Shown one piece after another: positions 53,752 through 63,305 of a stretch of DNA of 64,000 nt. A model generated the notes under the pieces. It was not told the origin of the DNA and did no database searches. It saw nothing but the letters and a program-made list of their open reading frames with translations. Numbering within the stretch: the first letter of the stretch is position 1; each line of letters begins with the position of its first letter. Source of the stretch: CAWAWP01 sp963841205 (GTDB lineage Bacteria > Chloroflexota > Ktedonobacteria > Ktedonobacterales > JADMIN01); assembly GCA_963841205.1 (NCBI GenBank), contig CAWJCH010000002.1, positions 248,001 through 312,000 of the forward strand, in the 5' to 3' direction. Both the position numbers and the translations under genes were made by a program.

Positions 53752-54969
53752 ATGTCTCGCCTCGTACGCACCCTCCTGCTTGCCGTGCCGCTGCTCGACG
53801 AGCTGACCATCGGCCTGCTGACCATTGGCCTGCCGCTGCTGCGCGACCGCTTCCACCTCGACTACGCCCAGATCGGCCTACTCTTCGCCGCCGGCGGCAT
53901 CTCGTCGATGCTCATCGAGCCGCCGCTCAACCTGCTCAGCGATCGTGGCTCCAAGCGCCTGCTGATCCTCGGCGGCATGGTCGCCGTCGCCGTCGCTTTC
54001 CTGCTGATCGGCGCCGCGCCCACCTTCACGCTGCTGCTCTTCGGCTTCCTGCTGCTCTGGCCCGCCATCGGCGCCGCCTCCATCGCCCAGTCGGAGCTGA
54101 TAGACACCGCGCCCGCCGCCGCCGAGCGCACCATGACGCGCTGGACGCTGCTCGCCAGCGTCGGCGATCTGCTCACGCCCCTCGGCCTCGCTGTCGCCGC
54201 CCCCTTTCGCCTCGGCTGGACCGCGCTCTGCGCCGCCTCCGCCGCGCTCTGGCTCGCCGCCGCTGCCGCCATGATCACGCGCCGCTTCCCCACCACATCC
54301 TCGCACACCGACGGCGACTCTGATGACGCCGACGGGGCCCCCGGCCTCCTCGCTGGCCTACGCCTCGCCCTCGTCGACCGCACCCTGCTCCGCTGGATCG
54401 CGATTACCTTCCTCGCGGACATGATGGACGAAGTCTTCCACGCCTTCGCCGGCCTCTACCTGCGCGATCACCTCGGCTACACCATCCCTGCCGTCAGCCT
54501 ATCGCTCGGCGCGATGCTCGTTGCCTCACTGCTCACCCTCCTCGTGCTTGACCGCGTCACCGGCCGCGCCTCCGCTCTGCACCTACTCCCGCTGATGGCC
54601 CTCGCCACCCTCACAGGCGTCACCCTGCTGCTCATCGGCGCCTCGCCCCTGCTCGTCCTGCCGGGACTCTTCCTCTGCGGCGCCGGCTCTGCAGGCTGGT
54701 ATCCCCTCGCCAATGCCGCCGCCTACGCCCGCTTCCCCGGGCGCACCGGCACCGTGCGTGCCATCCTCGGCCTCGGCGAGCCGTTCAACATCCTCCTTCC
54801 CGCCGTCACCGGCCTGATCGCCACCGAGCTCGGCATCACGGCCGCCGTGCTCTTCCTCGGCCTCTCCAGCCTCGGCGTCTTCCTCGCCGCCCCTCGAGGC
54901 TGGAAGAAGGCGCGCCTCGACCTACCTAAATCCCCTCAGACAGCAAGTCCATCAGGCGGTAAAGTGTGA
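53752..54969 (+). CDS. MFS transporter
   Basis: 405 residues with about 12 membrane segments. The loop between TM2 and TM3 reads LLSDRGSKRLLILGG, the MFS motif A (G-x3-D-R-x-G-R/K-R form). The central loop is acidic (TDGDSDDADGAPG). Similar to antibiotic or sugar exporters of the FSR type; the substrate is unknown. GAGAGGA before the ATG sets the start. Stand-alone gene. Confidence 0.85.
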   Translation: MSRLVRTLLLAVPLLDELTIGLLTIGLPLLRDRFHLDYAQIGLLFAAGGISSMLIEPPLNLLSDRGSKRLLILGGMVAVAVAFLLIGAAPTFTLLLFGFLLLWPAIGAASIAQSELIDTAPAAAERTMTRWTLLASVGDLLTPLGLAVAAPFRLGWTALCAASAALWLAAAAAMITRRFPTTSSHTDGDSDDADGAPGLLAGLRLALVDRTLLRWIAITFLADMMDEVFHAFAGLYLRDHLGYTIPAVSLSLGAMLVASLLTLLVLDRVTGRASALHLLPLMALATLTGVTLLLIGASPLLVLPGLFLCGAGSAGWYPLANAAAYARFPGRTGTVRAILGLGEPFNILLPAVTGLIATELGITAAVLFLGLSSLGVFLAAPRGWKKARLDLPKSPQTASPSGGKV

Positions 54970-55092
54970 GAAAACCCTCCCTTGCTACGTACCATTCTCC
55001 GGTGAGGCTACTCACCTACGCAGTTCTAAATCGCCAACTATCCCCATGATCGGTCAGTTTCAGGCCATCGTGCAGACCCAGGAGGCGTTGAT

Positions 55093-55266
55093 ATGGCAAC
55101 TGCTGAGAGCTATGTGCGGCGCTCTACAGGGATGATCTGCTCGGAGAAGAACCACTGCCGCGGCCCAATGAAGCCGATCATAGAGAGAGCCATCCGAGAC
55201 GCCTGCCCGCGCTGTCGGCCATCAGAGAATCACTCCGAGAACATCCTATTGTGGTCATGGGGCTAA
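55093..55266 (+). CDS. Small Cys-rich protein overlapping the next gene
   Basis: 57 residues with a perfect AGGAGG seven bases before the ATG. CSEKNHC and CPRC are spaced as zinc ligands. The last 10 to 16 bases overlap the start of the following membrane protein gene, which suggests translational coupling. Too short for most gene finders. No family recognised. Confidence 0.5.
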   Translation: MATAESYVRRSTGMICSEKNHCRGPMKPIIERAIRDACPRCRPSENHSENILLWSWG

Positions 55267-56821
55267 GCCTGCTCGGATTGATGGCGTTTGGCGTGTCCGG
55301 ATTCCTTGGCTTCCCGCTCTATCCCCAAGAGGCGCAGGGTATCCATCTCATCTTCCAAGAGCCTTGGGTGCTCTATCTCTGGTTCTGCAGCCTCGTGCTG
55401 ACGTTGCAAACGCTCATGTTTCTCAGCAGCAAGGAGTCGCGCCAGCGCTGGCAAGTATCGACGTTGGTGGTGACATCGGTCTGCGTGGTCGTCCTCGGTG
55501 CGGTGTACTTCTACGATGACAGCGTGTCCGGCTTTCTGCCGTCCCAAGGCCTGGGGGAATACATCGAACAAGGCCCATGGACCTACACCCTCGCGAACTT
55601 TGCGCTTCTGGGCGTCTTCGCGTTCGATATGCTGCGGCGGTGGTATCTTGTCTGGCGCGGACGTACCACCCCAGCGCGTGCGAGCGGGCACATCGCCCAA
55701 AGCGCCAGGCGTAACGACCAGGGCAAGGCAGAGTATGTCCTCCAATTCGTCGCGGGCGATCTCCTCGCCGGAGCCCTCGTGGCCATTGGCCTAGCGGGCG
55801 TCTTGCGGCCAGACATCGTCAACTTCTTCATCGGGCTGGCGGGCGGTTCCGATGTGACCCCAAATGTCCTCGCCATCCCTGGGACGGGGTCGGGTGATCA
55901 ACTGCATACGCTCGCCTACATTGACGGGTTGCTCTTCTTTTATGCCCTGATCGCGGGACTCTTCGCCCTGGCTGTCTCCGCACTATTAGCCTCACTGGCC
56001 AGCGAGAATGTCGCGGGAACCTTGCTGAAATCCTTCCTCGCCGGCCTCTGGCGTCAGCTCAATGTCTCCGCGCTTGGCCGCTCCTTGCGCAATTGCATCT
56101 GGCCCGCCCTCATCGGCGTGTCCGTCCTATCGCTGGCATTTGCTGCGGACTCGACGCATGCCTACCTCTATGCCCTCAGCAGAAGTCATCAGCCGATCGA
56201 TCTCAGCGTTGCCGACAACGCGCTGCTGGGTCGAGCCCTGCTGGCCGGAATCGGCGCGACGCTTGCAGTCGTCACCGCGGCATCCGTGCAGATGTTCTCA
56301 TGGCGCACCGAAATCCGCTGGCTGCGGGACGTAGGGAGAGTCGTTGACACTCCCCAGGCGTAAACGCCGGGGATGCTCAGGCTACGTATGTGGTACCCCA
56401 TGGGGTACCCCACTGCGTTAGCGCCTGACGGGCCTGCCCGGCCCGATTGTACGGAGTGGCGTCCGAAGAGGCCATGTTGCTCGGCCGTGCAGGGCACTCT
56501 TCTACCGAACGGGTAGAGCAACGGCCATTGGACCGGACTGGCTTTCATCCCCCTGCCTTGAGGCAGGGGGATGAAAGCCAGGATTTTGCTAGGGGCATGT
56601 TGGTGACCATCTGGCTTTTCGCTCTCGTCCTCTCTGGATTCAACCAACTTCTCATCTACTCCCACAAATCCACCGCGGTGCCATTTCCCTGGCTGAGCGT
56701 CACGACGCTCATCTCATTCCTGGCATTTGTCGGGTACTCGATAGCGCAGTGGCTACAACGGTCGACCTCCAAGCCTACTTCCGACGACCCGATACGATCC
56801 AAGCCCTTATCAGGGCAGTGA
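55257..56821 (+). pseudogene. Polytopic membrane protein split by an inserted palindromic element
   Basis: The first part (55257 or GTG 55251 to about 56349) has about eight membrane segments, for example LSLLGLMAFGVSGFLGF and LLAGIGATLAVVTAAS, and ends artificially as VGRVVDTPQA, the last residues being coded by the hairpin of an inserted element. Past the element, from 56597, MLVTIWLFALVLSGFNQLLI and LSVTTLISFLAFVGYSIAQW supply what look like the last two segments. The intact protein would have had about 440 residues. Function unknown. Confidence 0.6.
56352..56580 (+). mobile_element. IS200/IS605-like palindromic element without transposase (copy 2)
   Basis: The left hairpin is CCCC-A-GGCG TAAA CGCC-GGGG at 56352-56372. 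The right palindrome is perfect, 20-base arms (TGGCTTTCATCCCCCTGCCT and its complement) at 56539-56580 around TG. An inner 18-base palindrome GGTACCCCATGGGGTACC lies at 56392-56409. GCGCCTGACGGGCCTG inside is shared, inverted, with copy 1. It interrupts a membrane protein gene. The structured inner part could be the remnant of a TnpB guide RNA end. Confidence 0.65.
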
Positions 56822-56924
56822 GCGCGTCTCCTTATCTCGCGAGCTTTCCTCCTGAGCCATTGCGGCGGTATGGTCTTAGGTGTCCATCGCTACCGCGATG
56901 ATGCAAGCGTGGAGGATAGCACCC

Positions 56925-57425
56925 ATGCCCGCAGGCGCCGCCGAGCTACTTGTGGATGTCGCGCCCGCCGCCGCCTTCGCCTTCCTCGCCGATCCGCGCA
57001 ACGTCGGCGCCTGGTTCAGCGCCGCCGCCTTCGCCGTCGCGCCGGAGGGCCAGCCCCGCGCCGGCATGACGTGGACCGTCGCGCAGACCGCCGAGACGCG
57101 CCGCCCCGTCCCCACCCGCATGACCGTCTACGATCCGCCGCGTCGCTTCGCCTGGTCCACCGAGCTCGGTCCCCTCACCGTCAACTGGGCGTGGCAGCTC
57201 GAATGCCGTCCCGCGCCCGACGGCGACGCCAACACCACCCTACTCCACCTCACCATCCACCTGCGTCCTGGCGTCCAAGCGCCAATCACCCTCCTCTTCG
57301 CCCGCTCCATGCGCCACACCCTCGACACCCGCGCCGGACGTGCCCTCGAACGCGCCCGCGACGCCTTCATCGCCCAGGCCAACCATCCCCGCGGCACAAC
57401 GCCGCGCAAACCGCCCCGCAACTAA
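56925..57425 (+). CDS. SRPBCC (polyketide cyclase-like) protein
   Basis: A 166-residue START-like fold: AELLVDVAPAAAFAFLADPR at the start, FAWSTELGPLTVNWAWQLEC in the middle, and a C-terminal helix RAGRALERARDAFIAQ. It likely binds a hydrophobic ligand. GGAGG nine bases upstream sets the ATG at 56925. Stand-alone gene. Confidence 0.75.
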   Translation: MPAGAAELLVDVAPAAAFAFLADPRNVGAWFSAAAFAVAPEGQPRAGMTWTVAQTAETRRPVPTRMTVYDPPRRFAWSTELGPLTVNWAWQLECRPAPDGDANTTLLHLTIHLRPGVQAPITLLFARSMRHTLDTRAGRALERARDAFIAQANHPRGTTPRKPPRN

Positions 57426-57458
57426 CGGCGACCGGTCGCAGCACCACTGTGCCTCTGC

Positions 57459-57464
57459 TATACT
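57459..57464 (+). promoter_or_regulatory. Extended -10 promoter before the 57.5 kb gene pair
   Basis: TGC-TATACT with the TGC at 57456-57458, about 54 bases before the ATG at 57518. Confidence 0.5.
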
Positions 57465-57517
57465 AGTCGCGTCGACGCACCGTACACGCCGCCAGGATGC
57501 GCAGAGGGAGCGGAAGC

Positions 57518-58153
57518 ATGCCAGTCTGGCTCACGAGCCTCATGCCCAACGCACTGGTGCCCCTGGTCATCCCCGCCGCCATCCTCGCCGCCATCCTCGC
57601 CGCCATCCTCGTCGGGCTCCTCCTGCGTCGGCCGCACGGCATCGTCATCGCTACCTCCTGCGCCGCCATCCTCGCACTGGCGACGTTCTGGATTCCGCCG
57701 GGCGGCATCAGCGGTTTGAGATCCGTGTAATCCGAGCACTACCCGCTCAACATCTACGTACTCGCCTGCGCGCTCTTGTTCTTCACGGCAAGTTGGACGC
57801 TGGGCCTCGCCGCGTCGGCCCAATCGCGCCGCTGGGCGTGGGTCGCGCTGCTCGCCATGGCCGGTTACCTCTCCGCGCTCGCGATAATCGTCTCCGCCGC
57901 CTCGCCGGACCCGTGCCTTTTCCCGCCCTCTTTCTCCAATGCGTCTCTTCCCGAGAATTTTACCTACTGCCAGGATGCGAATCCACTCGGCAGCATCCTC
58001 GTCGCTGCGGGATACTTCCTCGCCCCGGTCGCCGCGCTCGCCTCGGCGCTCACGCAGGGCCTCGTCCTGCGTCGCATCGGCCCGCCCGACGGCCTGCGCG
58101 TCTCGCCGCTCGTCGCAGACGCCGATCCTGAGATGCGGGTCGAGCGGCGCTAG
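57518..58153 (+). pseudogene. Membrane protein, first of a tandem pair, with in-frame TAA
   Basis: Starts MPVWLTSLMPNALVPLVIP with GAGGGAG upstream. The frame meets TAA at 57728-57730 and continues in the same frame as SEHYPLNIYVLACALLFFTA to DPEMRVERR. The copy at 58243-58836 has the same layout with a sense codon there, so this copy carries a nonsense mutation or error. Five membrane segments. Also odd is a tandem AILAAILAAIL repeat in TM1. Function unknown. Confidence 0.7.
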
Positions 58154-58242
58154 CACCGGCCTAGAGCTCCCTCGATACTCGTCGGCGATACGACCACTCG
58201 ATTCTTTGCGCAACGCCAATCGCACCGCTGGGAGGATGCCGC

Positions 58243-58836
58243 ATGGATCAATGGAAACCGCTCCTGCTCACGGCGCTCATCTCTCTGGCGATCCCTCTCG
58301 CCATCCTCCTCGGCTCTCGCCGCCCCAATGGCTCCCTCATCGTCACCTCCAGCGGCGCCATCCTGGCCTTCGCCGTCTTTTGGTTTCCCCTCGGCGGCAT
58401 GAGCGGATTCCAAGCGGGACAACACCACCCAGTCGATCTCATCGTCTATAACGGTGGGTTGCTCCTGCTACTGGCGAGTTGGGTGCTTGCCCTCGGCATG
58501 TCCGTACAAGCGCGGCAATGGGGATGGATCGCACTGCTTGTCGGCGCGGGTTACCTCTCAATGCTCGCCTACCTCGCCGCCGAGGACCCTCCTGATGTCT
58601 GCATCTTCCCGTACCCTATCGAGGGCATAACCGATTTCTGCCACCCGTTAAACGCGCTCGAGCCGGTCCTTATCATCGCCGGCCACTTCTTCGCCCCGCT
58701 CGCCGCACTCGCCCCCGTGGTCGCGCGACGCCTCATCCCACGCCGCCTCGGCCTCCCCGACGGCCTGCGGATCTCCCCGCTCGCCACGACCTCCGAATCG
58801 GAGACCGATCCCGAAATGCGTGTCGAGCGGCTCTAA
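58243..58836 (+). CDS. Membrane protein, second of a tandem pair
   Basis: 197 residues with five membrane segments; key parts are SLAIPLAILLGSRRPNG, FWFPLGGMSGFQ, SWVLALGMSVQARQWGW, and GHFFAPLAALAPVVARRL, ending SETDPEMRVERL. It shares order and motifs with the 57518-58153 copy, about 45 percent by eye. GGGAGGA precedes the ATG. No known family. Confidence 0.65.
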   Translation: MDQWKPLLLTALISLAIPLAILLGSRRPNGSLIVTSSGAILAFAVFWFPLGGMSGFQAGQHHPVDLIVYNGGLLLLLASWVLALGMSVQARQWGWIALLVGAGYLSMLAYLAAEDPPDVCIFPYPIEGITDFCHPLNALEPVLIIAGHFFAPLAALAPVVARRLIPRRLGLPDGLRISPLATTSESETDPEMRVERL

Positions 58837-58894
58837 CATCGTCGAGCGCCACTTGTGCCGATCTCTATGCCAGTGAGCGGCGCGTGCCGCCCCG

Positions 58895-59083
58895 CTATGC
58901 CTTCCGCTGCCGCGAACTCACCACCGCTATCACCAGCCCAACCACCGCAATGATCGGCCCCAGCACCGCCCACGTATGGTTATTCGACATTGAACTACCG
59001 CCGAGGATTCCCACCCCCTGCAACGTGAACACTACCCCTGCCAGGAACACCAGCACGCCGATCACCAGCCAAAGAGTGCGCAT
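58895..59083 (-). CDS. Small two-helix membrane protein
   Basis: 62 residues with two membrane helices (LWLVIGVLVFLAGVVFTLQG and AVLGPIIAVVGLVIAVVS) and a short polar loop. GGGGAGG six bases upstream sets the ATG at 59083. This type is common as an uncharacterised protein in Actinobacteria and Chloroflexota. Confidence 0.7.
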   Translation of the reverse strand: MRTLWLVIGVLVFLAGVVFTLQGVGILGGSSMSNNHTWAVLGPIIAVVGLVIAVVSSRQRKA

Positions 59084-59197
59084 GACAACCTCCCCAAGTA
59101 CACCAAATGAATGAAACATGCGGGAGCGCCCAGACGAGCTTCCCTCACTATGCAAAAGATATACAGCGCCCGGTAACAAAAAGCTCTCCCCACGCGA

Positions 59198-59226
59198 TTG
59201 ACATACGTATACATATATGTTATATA
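59198..59226 (+). promoter_or_regulatory. Strong promoter of the EXLDI-ABC operon
   Basis: TTGACA at 59198-59203, a 17-base spacer of alternating A/T composition (TACGTATACATATATGT) and TATATA at 59221-59226. Close to the sigma-70 consensus and the most AT-rich promoter in the window. Confidence 0.75.
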
Positions 59227-59227
59227 C

Positions 59228-59242
59228 ACGCTCATTGAGCGT
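59228..59242. promoter_or_regulatory. Operator-like palindrome at the transcription start
   Basis: ACGCTCATTGAGCGT, a perfect 7+1+7 palindrome covering the expected +1 of the EXLDI promoter. A repressor bound here would block the operon. Confidence 0.6.
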
Positions 59243-59265
59243 TCCGCCCGTGGAATGAGATCCAC

Positions 59266-59847
59266 ATGCCCACCAAAACCATCTACGTCGCCGACGCCGA
59301 TCTCCCCGTCTTCGACCGCGCCCAAGCGCTCGCCTGCGACAACCTTTCCGCTGCCATCGTCCAGGCGCTGCGACGCTTCGTCGAGGTGCAAGAGACGCGC
59401 GATCCCGCCGGCGGCCAGCTCGCCGAGTACGTCGTCCAGCTCGGCGACAGCGGCACCTACGTCACGCGCCGCTTCCGTGGTCGGGTCCTTGCGCGCCGCC
59501 AGATCCGCGAACGCGAACGCTCGCTCGTGACGCTCCAGACCGTCTACGAGACCGCCAAAGGCCACTTCGCCGTCCACACCGCCACGTGCCCCGACTGGAC
59601 CAGTCGGCCCATGATGGGGTCGAAGCGCGGACGCAATCGCCGTCCTCACGATAATCCGGATGCGCATGACGATCGGGCGCAGGGCCTGCGCGGCTACGAT
59701 TGGTCCGCCGTCTACGGCGAATCCAACGCCTTCCGCCTCGACGTCTACGGCACGCTGGATGAACTGCGCGCGCAGATCCCGCCGGAGCTCTACAACGCCG
59801 TAGACGACGCTCTCCGCGGTCCCGAGGCCGAGTTCCTCGACATCTGA
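59266..59847 (+). CDS. EXLDI-family protein
   Basis: 193 residues ending in EFLDI, the motif that names the family. The N-terminal 45 residues (TIYVADADLPVFDRAQALAC and AAIVQALRRFVE) have the length and pattern of a ribbon-helix-helix DNA-binding domain. The middle has YVTRRFRGRVLARRQ and DVYGTLDELRAQIPPELY. Family members are often encoded beside ABC transporters, as here. It may repress its own operon by binding the palindrome at the promoter; this is inference. Confidence 0.8.
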   Translation: MPTKTIYVADADLPVFDRAQALACDNLSAAIVQALRRFVEVQETRDPAGGQLAEYVVQLGDSGTYVTRRFRGRVLARRQIRERERSLVTLQTVYETAKGHFAVHTATCPDWTSRPMMGSKRGRNRRPHDNPDAHDDRAQGLRGYDWSAVYGESNAFRLDVYGTLDELRAQIPPELYNAVDDALRGPEAEFLDI

Positions 59848-59932
59848 CCGTTTCCCTCGCCGCCCGTGAGAACGGGATCGGCACGACGCCATCGCGCCTC
59901 GCCCTCATGCGACCCCTCCTGCACCACTGTAG

Positions 59933-59952
59933 GGGCGGCACATGTGCCGCCC
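59933..59952. repeat. TAGGGGCG-type palindrome, copy 2
   Basis: GGGCGGCACATGTGCCGCCC, a perfect palindrome preceded by TAG, between the EXLDI and ABC ATPase genes. Related to 31450-31469. In the operon mRNA it would fold into a hairpin that might lower expression of the downstream genes. Confidence 0.65.
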
Positions 59953-59997
59953 GTCCACCCCTGAAACCGCGGGACCCAGATCATAAGGAGCGATCGC

Positions 59998-61109
<1,112 letters not shown>

Positions 61110-61110
<1 letters not shown>

Positions 61111-61996
61111 TGACCACACATCCCCCACGGCGGATGCCACAGCGACCTCCGCGATCCTCGGCGGCGCGCCGCGTCCAGAGAAGTCCCGCGGTGCCCTCGT
61201 CTCCACCGCCTTCTGGGCGATTCTCATGCGCGATGTCGTCATCACCGGACGCGACCTCATCCCGTTCCTGCTGCAGACGCTCCTGCAGCCGCTCTTCTTC
61301 CTCTTCATCTTCGGCAAGGTGCTGCCGAGCATCGGCCTCGCCCGCGCCGGCTTCGGCTCCGTGCTGCTGCCCGGCGTCGTCGCCCTCACCGTCGTCACCG
61401 GCGCGCTGCAAGGCGTCACCCTGCCGCTCGTGCTCGACCTCGGTTTCGGGCGTGAGATCGACGACCGGCTGCTCGCACCGCTCTACGTCTCGCTCGTCGC
61501 GTTGGAGAAGGTCGTCTTCGCCGCCTTCCGCGGCCTCATCGCCGGCGCGGTGATCTTCCCCCTCGCCTTCTGGATCCTCGGCAGCGAGTACAACGTCCGC
61601 AGCGACCGCTTCCTCGTGCTCGTCCTCGTGATGATCCTCGCCGCCTTCGCCGGGGCCTGCCTCGGCATCTTCATCGGCACCTCGATCAAGCCGGAGCAGA
61701 TCGGCCTGATGTTCGCCCTGATCTTCACCCCACTGATCTTCACCGGCTGCACCTACTATCCCTGGGGCAGCCTCGACTCGCTCAAGTGGTTCCAGGTCAT
61801 CACGCTCTTCAACCCGCTGACCTACGCCGCCGAGGGCCTGCGCTACGCGATGGTGCCCAACATCGCCCTGCCCGGTGGCGCCACCACGGCGTTCCCCACC
61901 CTCGCGCTCGGCTGGGTCGTCCTCGGCCTCGCCGTCACCATCGCCGCTTTCTTCTTCCTCGGCATCCGCACCTTCCGCCGCCGCGTCATCAGCTAG
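61110..61996 (+). CDS. DrrB-like ABC-2 permease, probable frameshift near the start
   Basis: A permease with six membrane segments: FWAILMRDVVITGRDLIPF, LLQTLLQPLFFLFIFGKVLP, RGLIAGAVIFPLAFWILG, MILAAFAGACLGIFIGTS, and IFTPLIFTGCTYYPWGSL, which is the ABC-2 signature. The body frame differs from that of the ATG at 61110; removing one C from the C5 run at 61122-61126 joins them. Otherwise translation would start at ATG 61226 in the body frame. Works with the ATPase upstream, probably as an exporter. Confidence 0.82.
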
Positions 61997-62102
61997 CCTT
62001 GGCAATCGGTCCTCTCACGGCCCTTGCGTCTCTCCAACGGTGCGCGGGCATTGTAGGTTGCCGGATAGGGCGCTGGCGCGTCTCCAGCGAAAGGGAGGTC
62101 AT

Positions 62103-63116
62103 ATGCGCGGCAAGGGCATCACGTACGACACCGGCTTCATCAACGGCGGAGTCAGCACGCGCGAGGTCTTCGACCCCAACGTGGTGGATCGCGAGATGCG
62201 CATCATCCACGACGACCTGCATTGCAACGCGGTTCGCGTGACCGGCGGCGATGCGGATCGGCTTGAGCTCGCCGCGACCCGTGCCGCGGCCGCGGGATTG
62301 GAGGTCTGGCTCTCGCCCTTCACCTGCGACCTGACCACCGACGAGTTGCTCGCCTTCCTCGCCGAGCGCGCCGACCGCGCCGAGCGGCTGCGCGGCCAAG
62401 GGGCCGAGGTCGTCTTCCTCACCGGCTCCGAGCTGAGCCTGTTCACAAAAGGCTTCCTCCCTGGCGACACACTCGATGAGCGGCTCGCCTTGCTGAAGAC
62501 GCCACAGCGACTCCGCGAAGCGTTGCCGAAGGTCCCCGCGCTCATGAATGCCTTCCTCAGACAAGCCATCGCCGCCGTCCGCGAGCGGTTCGGCGGCAAC
62601 GTCACCTACGCCTCAATACCGATCGATGGCGTCGATTGGACGCCGTTCGACATCATCTCGGTGGACTCCTACCGTTCCGCCGAGATCGCCGGGATGTACC
62701 GCAACGCCATCCACACCCTCGTCGCGCAGGGCAAGCCCGTCGCGATCACCGAGTTCGGCTCCGCCACCTACCATGGCGCGGCGGATAAAGGCGGCAGGGG
62801 CGCGATGAACGTCGTCTACGAAGGCGCCACACCGATCGGCCTCGACGGCGACTATCTCCGCGACGAGGCCGAACAGGCCACCTACCTGCGTGAGCTGCTA
62901 GATATCTACACCGATGAGGGCGTCGATACCGCGTTCGTCAACACCTTCGCCTCGAACCACCTGCCGCATCGCGACGATCTCCGCCAGGATCTGGATCTGG
63001 CGAGCTATGGCATCGTCAAGGCCCTCGAAGGCCGGCTCGGCAACACCTACCCCGACATGCCGTGGGAGCCTAAGGCCGCCTTCGCCCTCATCGCCGGGTA
63101 TTACCGCGACCACTAA
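62103..63116 (+). CDS. Glycosidase-like TIM-barrel protein
   Basis: 337 residues. The start KGITYDTGFINGGVSTREVF is followed by strands of a TIM barrel: NAVRVTGGDADRLELAA, LEVWLSPFT, VVFLTGSELSLF, DIISVDSYRSAEI, PVAITEFGSATYHGAAD (Glu at the position of the GH nucleophile) and VDTAFVNTFAS. It resembles cellulase-superfamily proteins sometimes labelled abortive infection proteins. No signal peptide, so it acts in the cytoplasm. GGGAGG precedes the ATG at 62103. Confidence 0.7.
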   Translation: MRGKGITYDTGFINGGVSTREVFDPNVVDREMRIIHDDLHCNAVRVTGGDADRLELAATRAAAAGLEVWLSPFTCDLTTDELLAFLAERADRAERLRGQGAEVVFLTGSELSLFTKGFLPGDTLDERLALLKTPQRLREALPKVPALMNAFLRQAIAAVRERFGGNVTYASIPIDGVDWTPFDIISVDSYRSAEIAGMYRNAIHTLVAQGKPVAITEFGSATYHGAADKGGRGAMNVVYEGATPIGLDGDYLRDEAEQATYLRELLDIYTDEGVDTAFVNTFASNHLPHRDDLRQDLDLASYGIVKALEGRLGNTYPDMPWEPKAAFALIAGYYRDH

Positions 63117-63305
63117 CCGCGCCGCTCGCCCTGCTTGAGCGTGCGCCACCGGCGAATCGGCTGAAGGATAGGGGGGATAGCCCTACCCGCGCTCGCCAGC
63201 CTGCTCCATTCCGCCCCCGTCTCTCTCCGTCTATACTATGGGCGAGCTCACGGAAATGTCGACACGAACCAGCCGCGCGGCGCAGCGTCCCGAAAGAGAA
63301 CGTCC

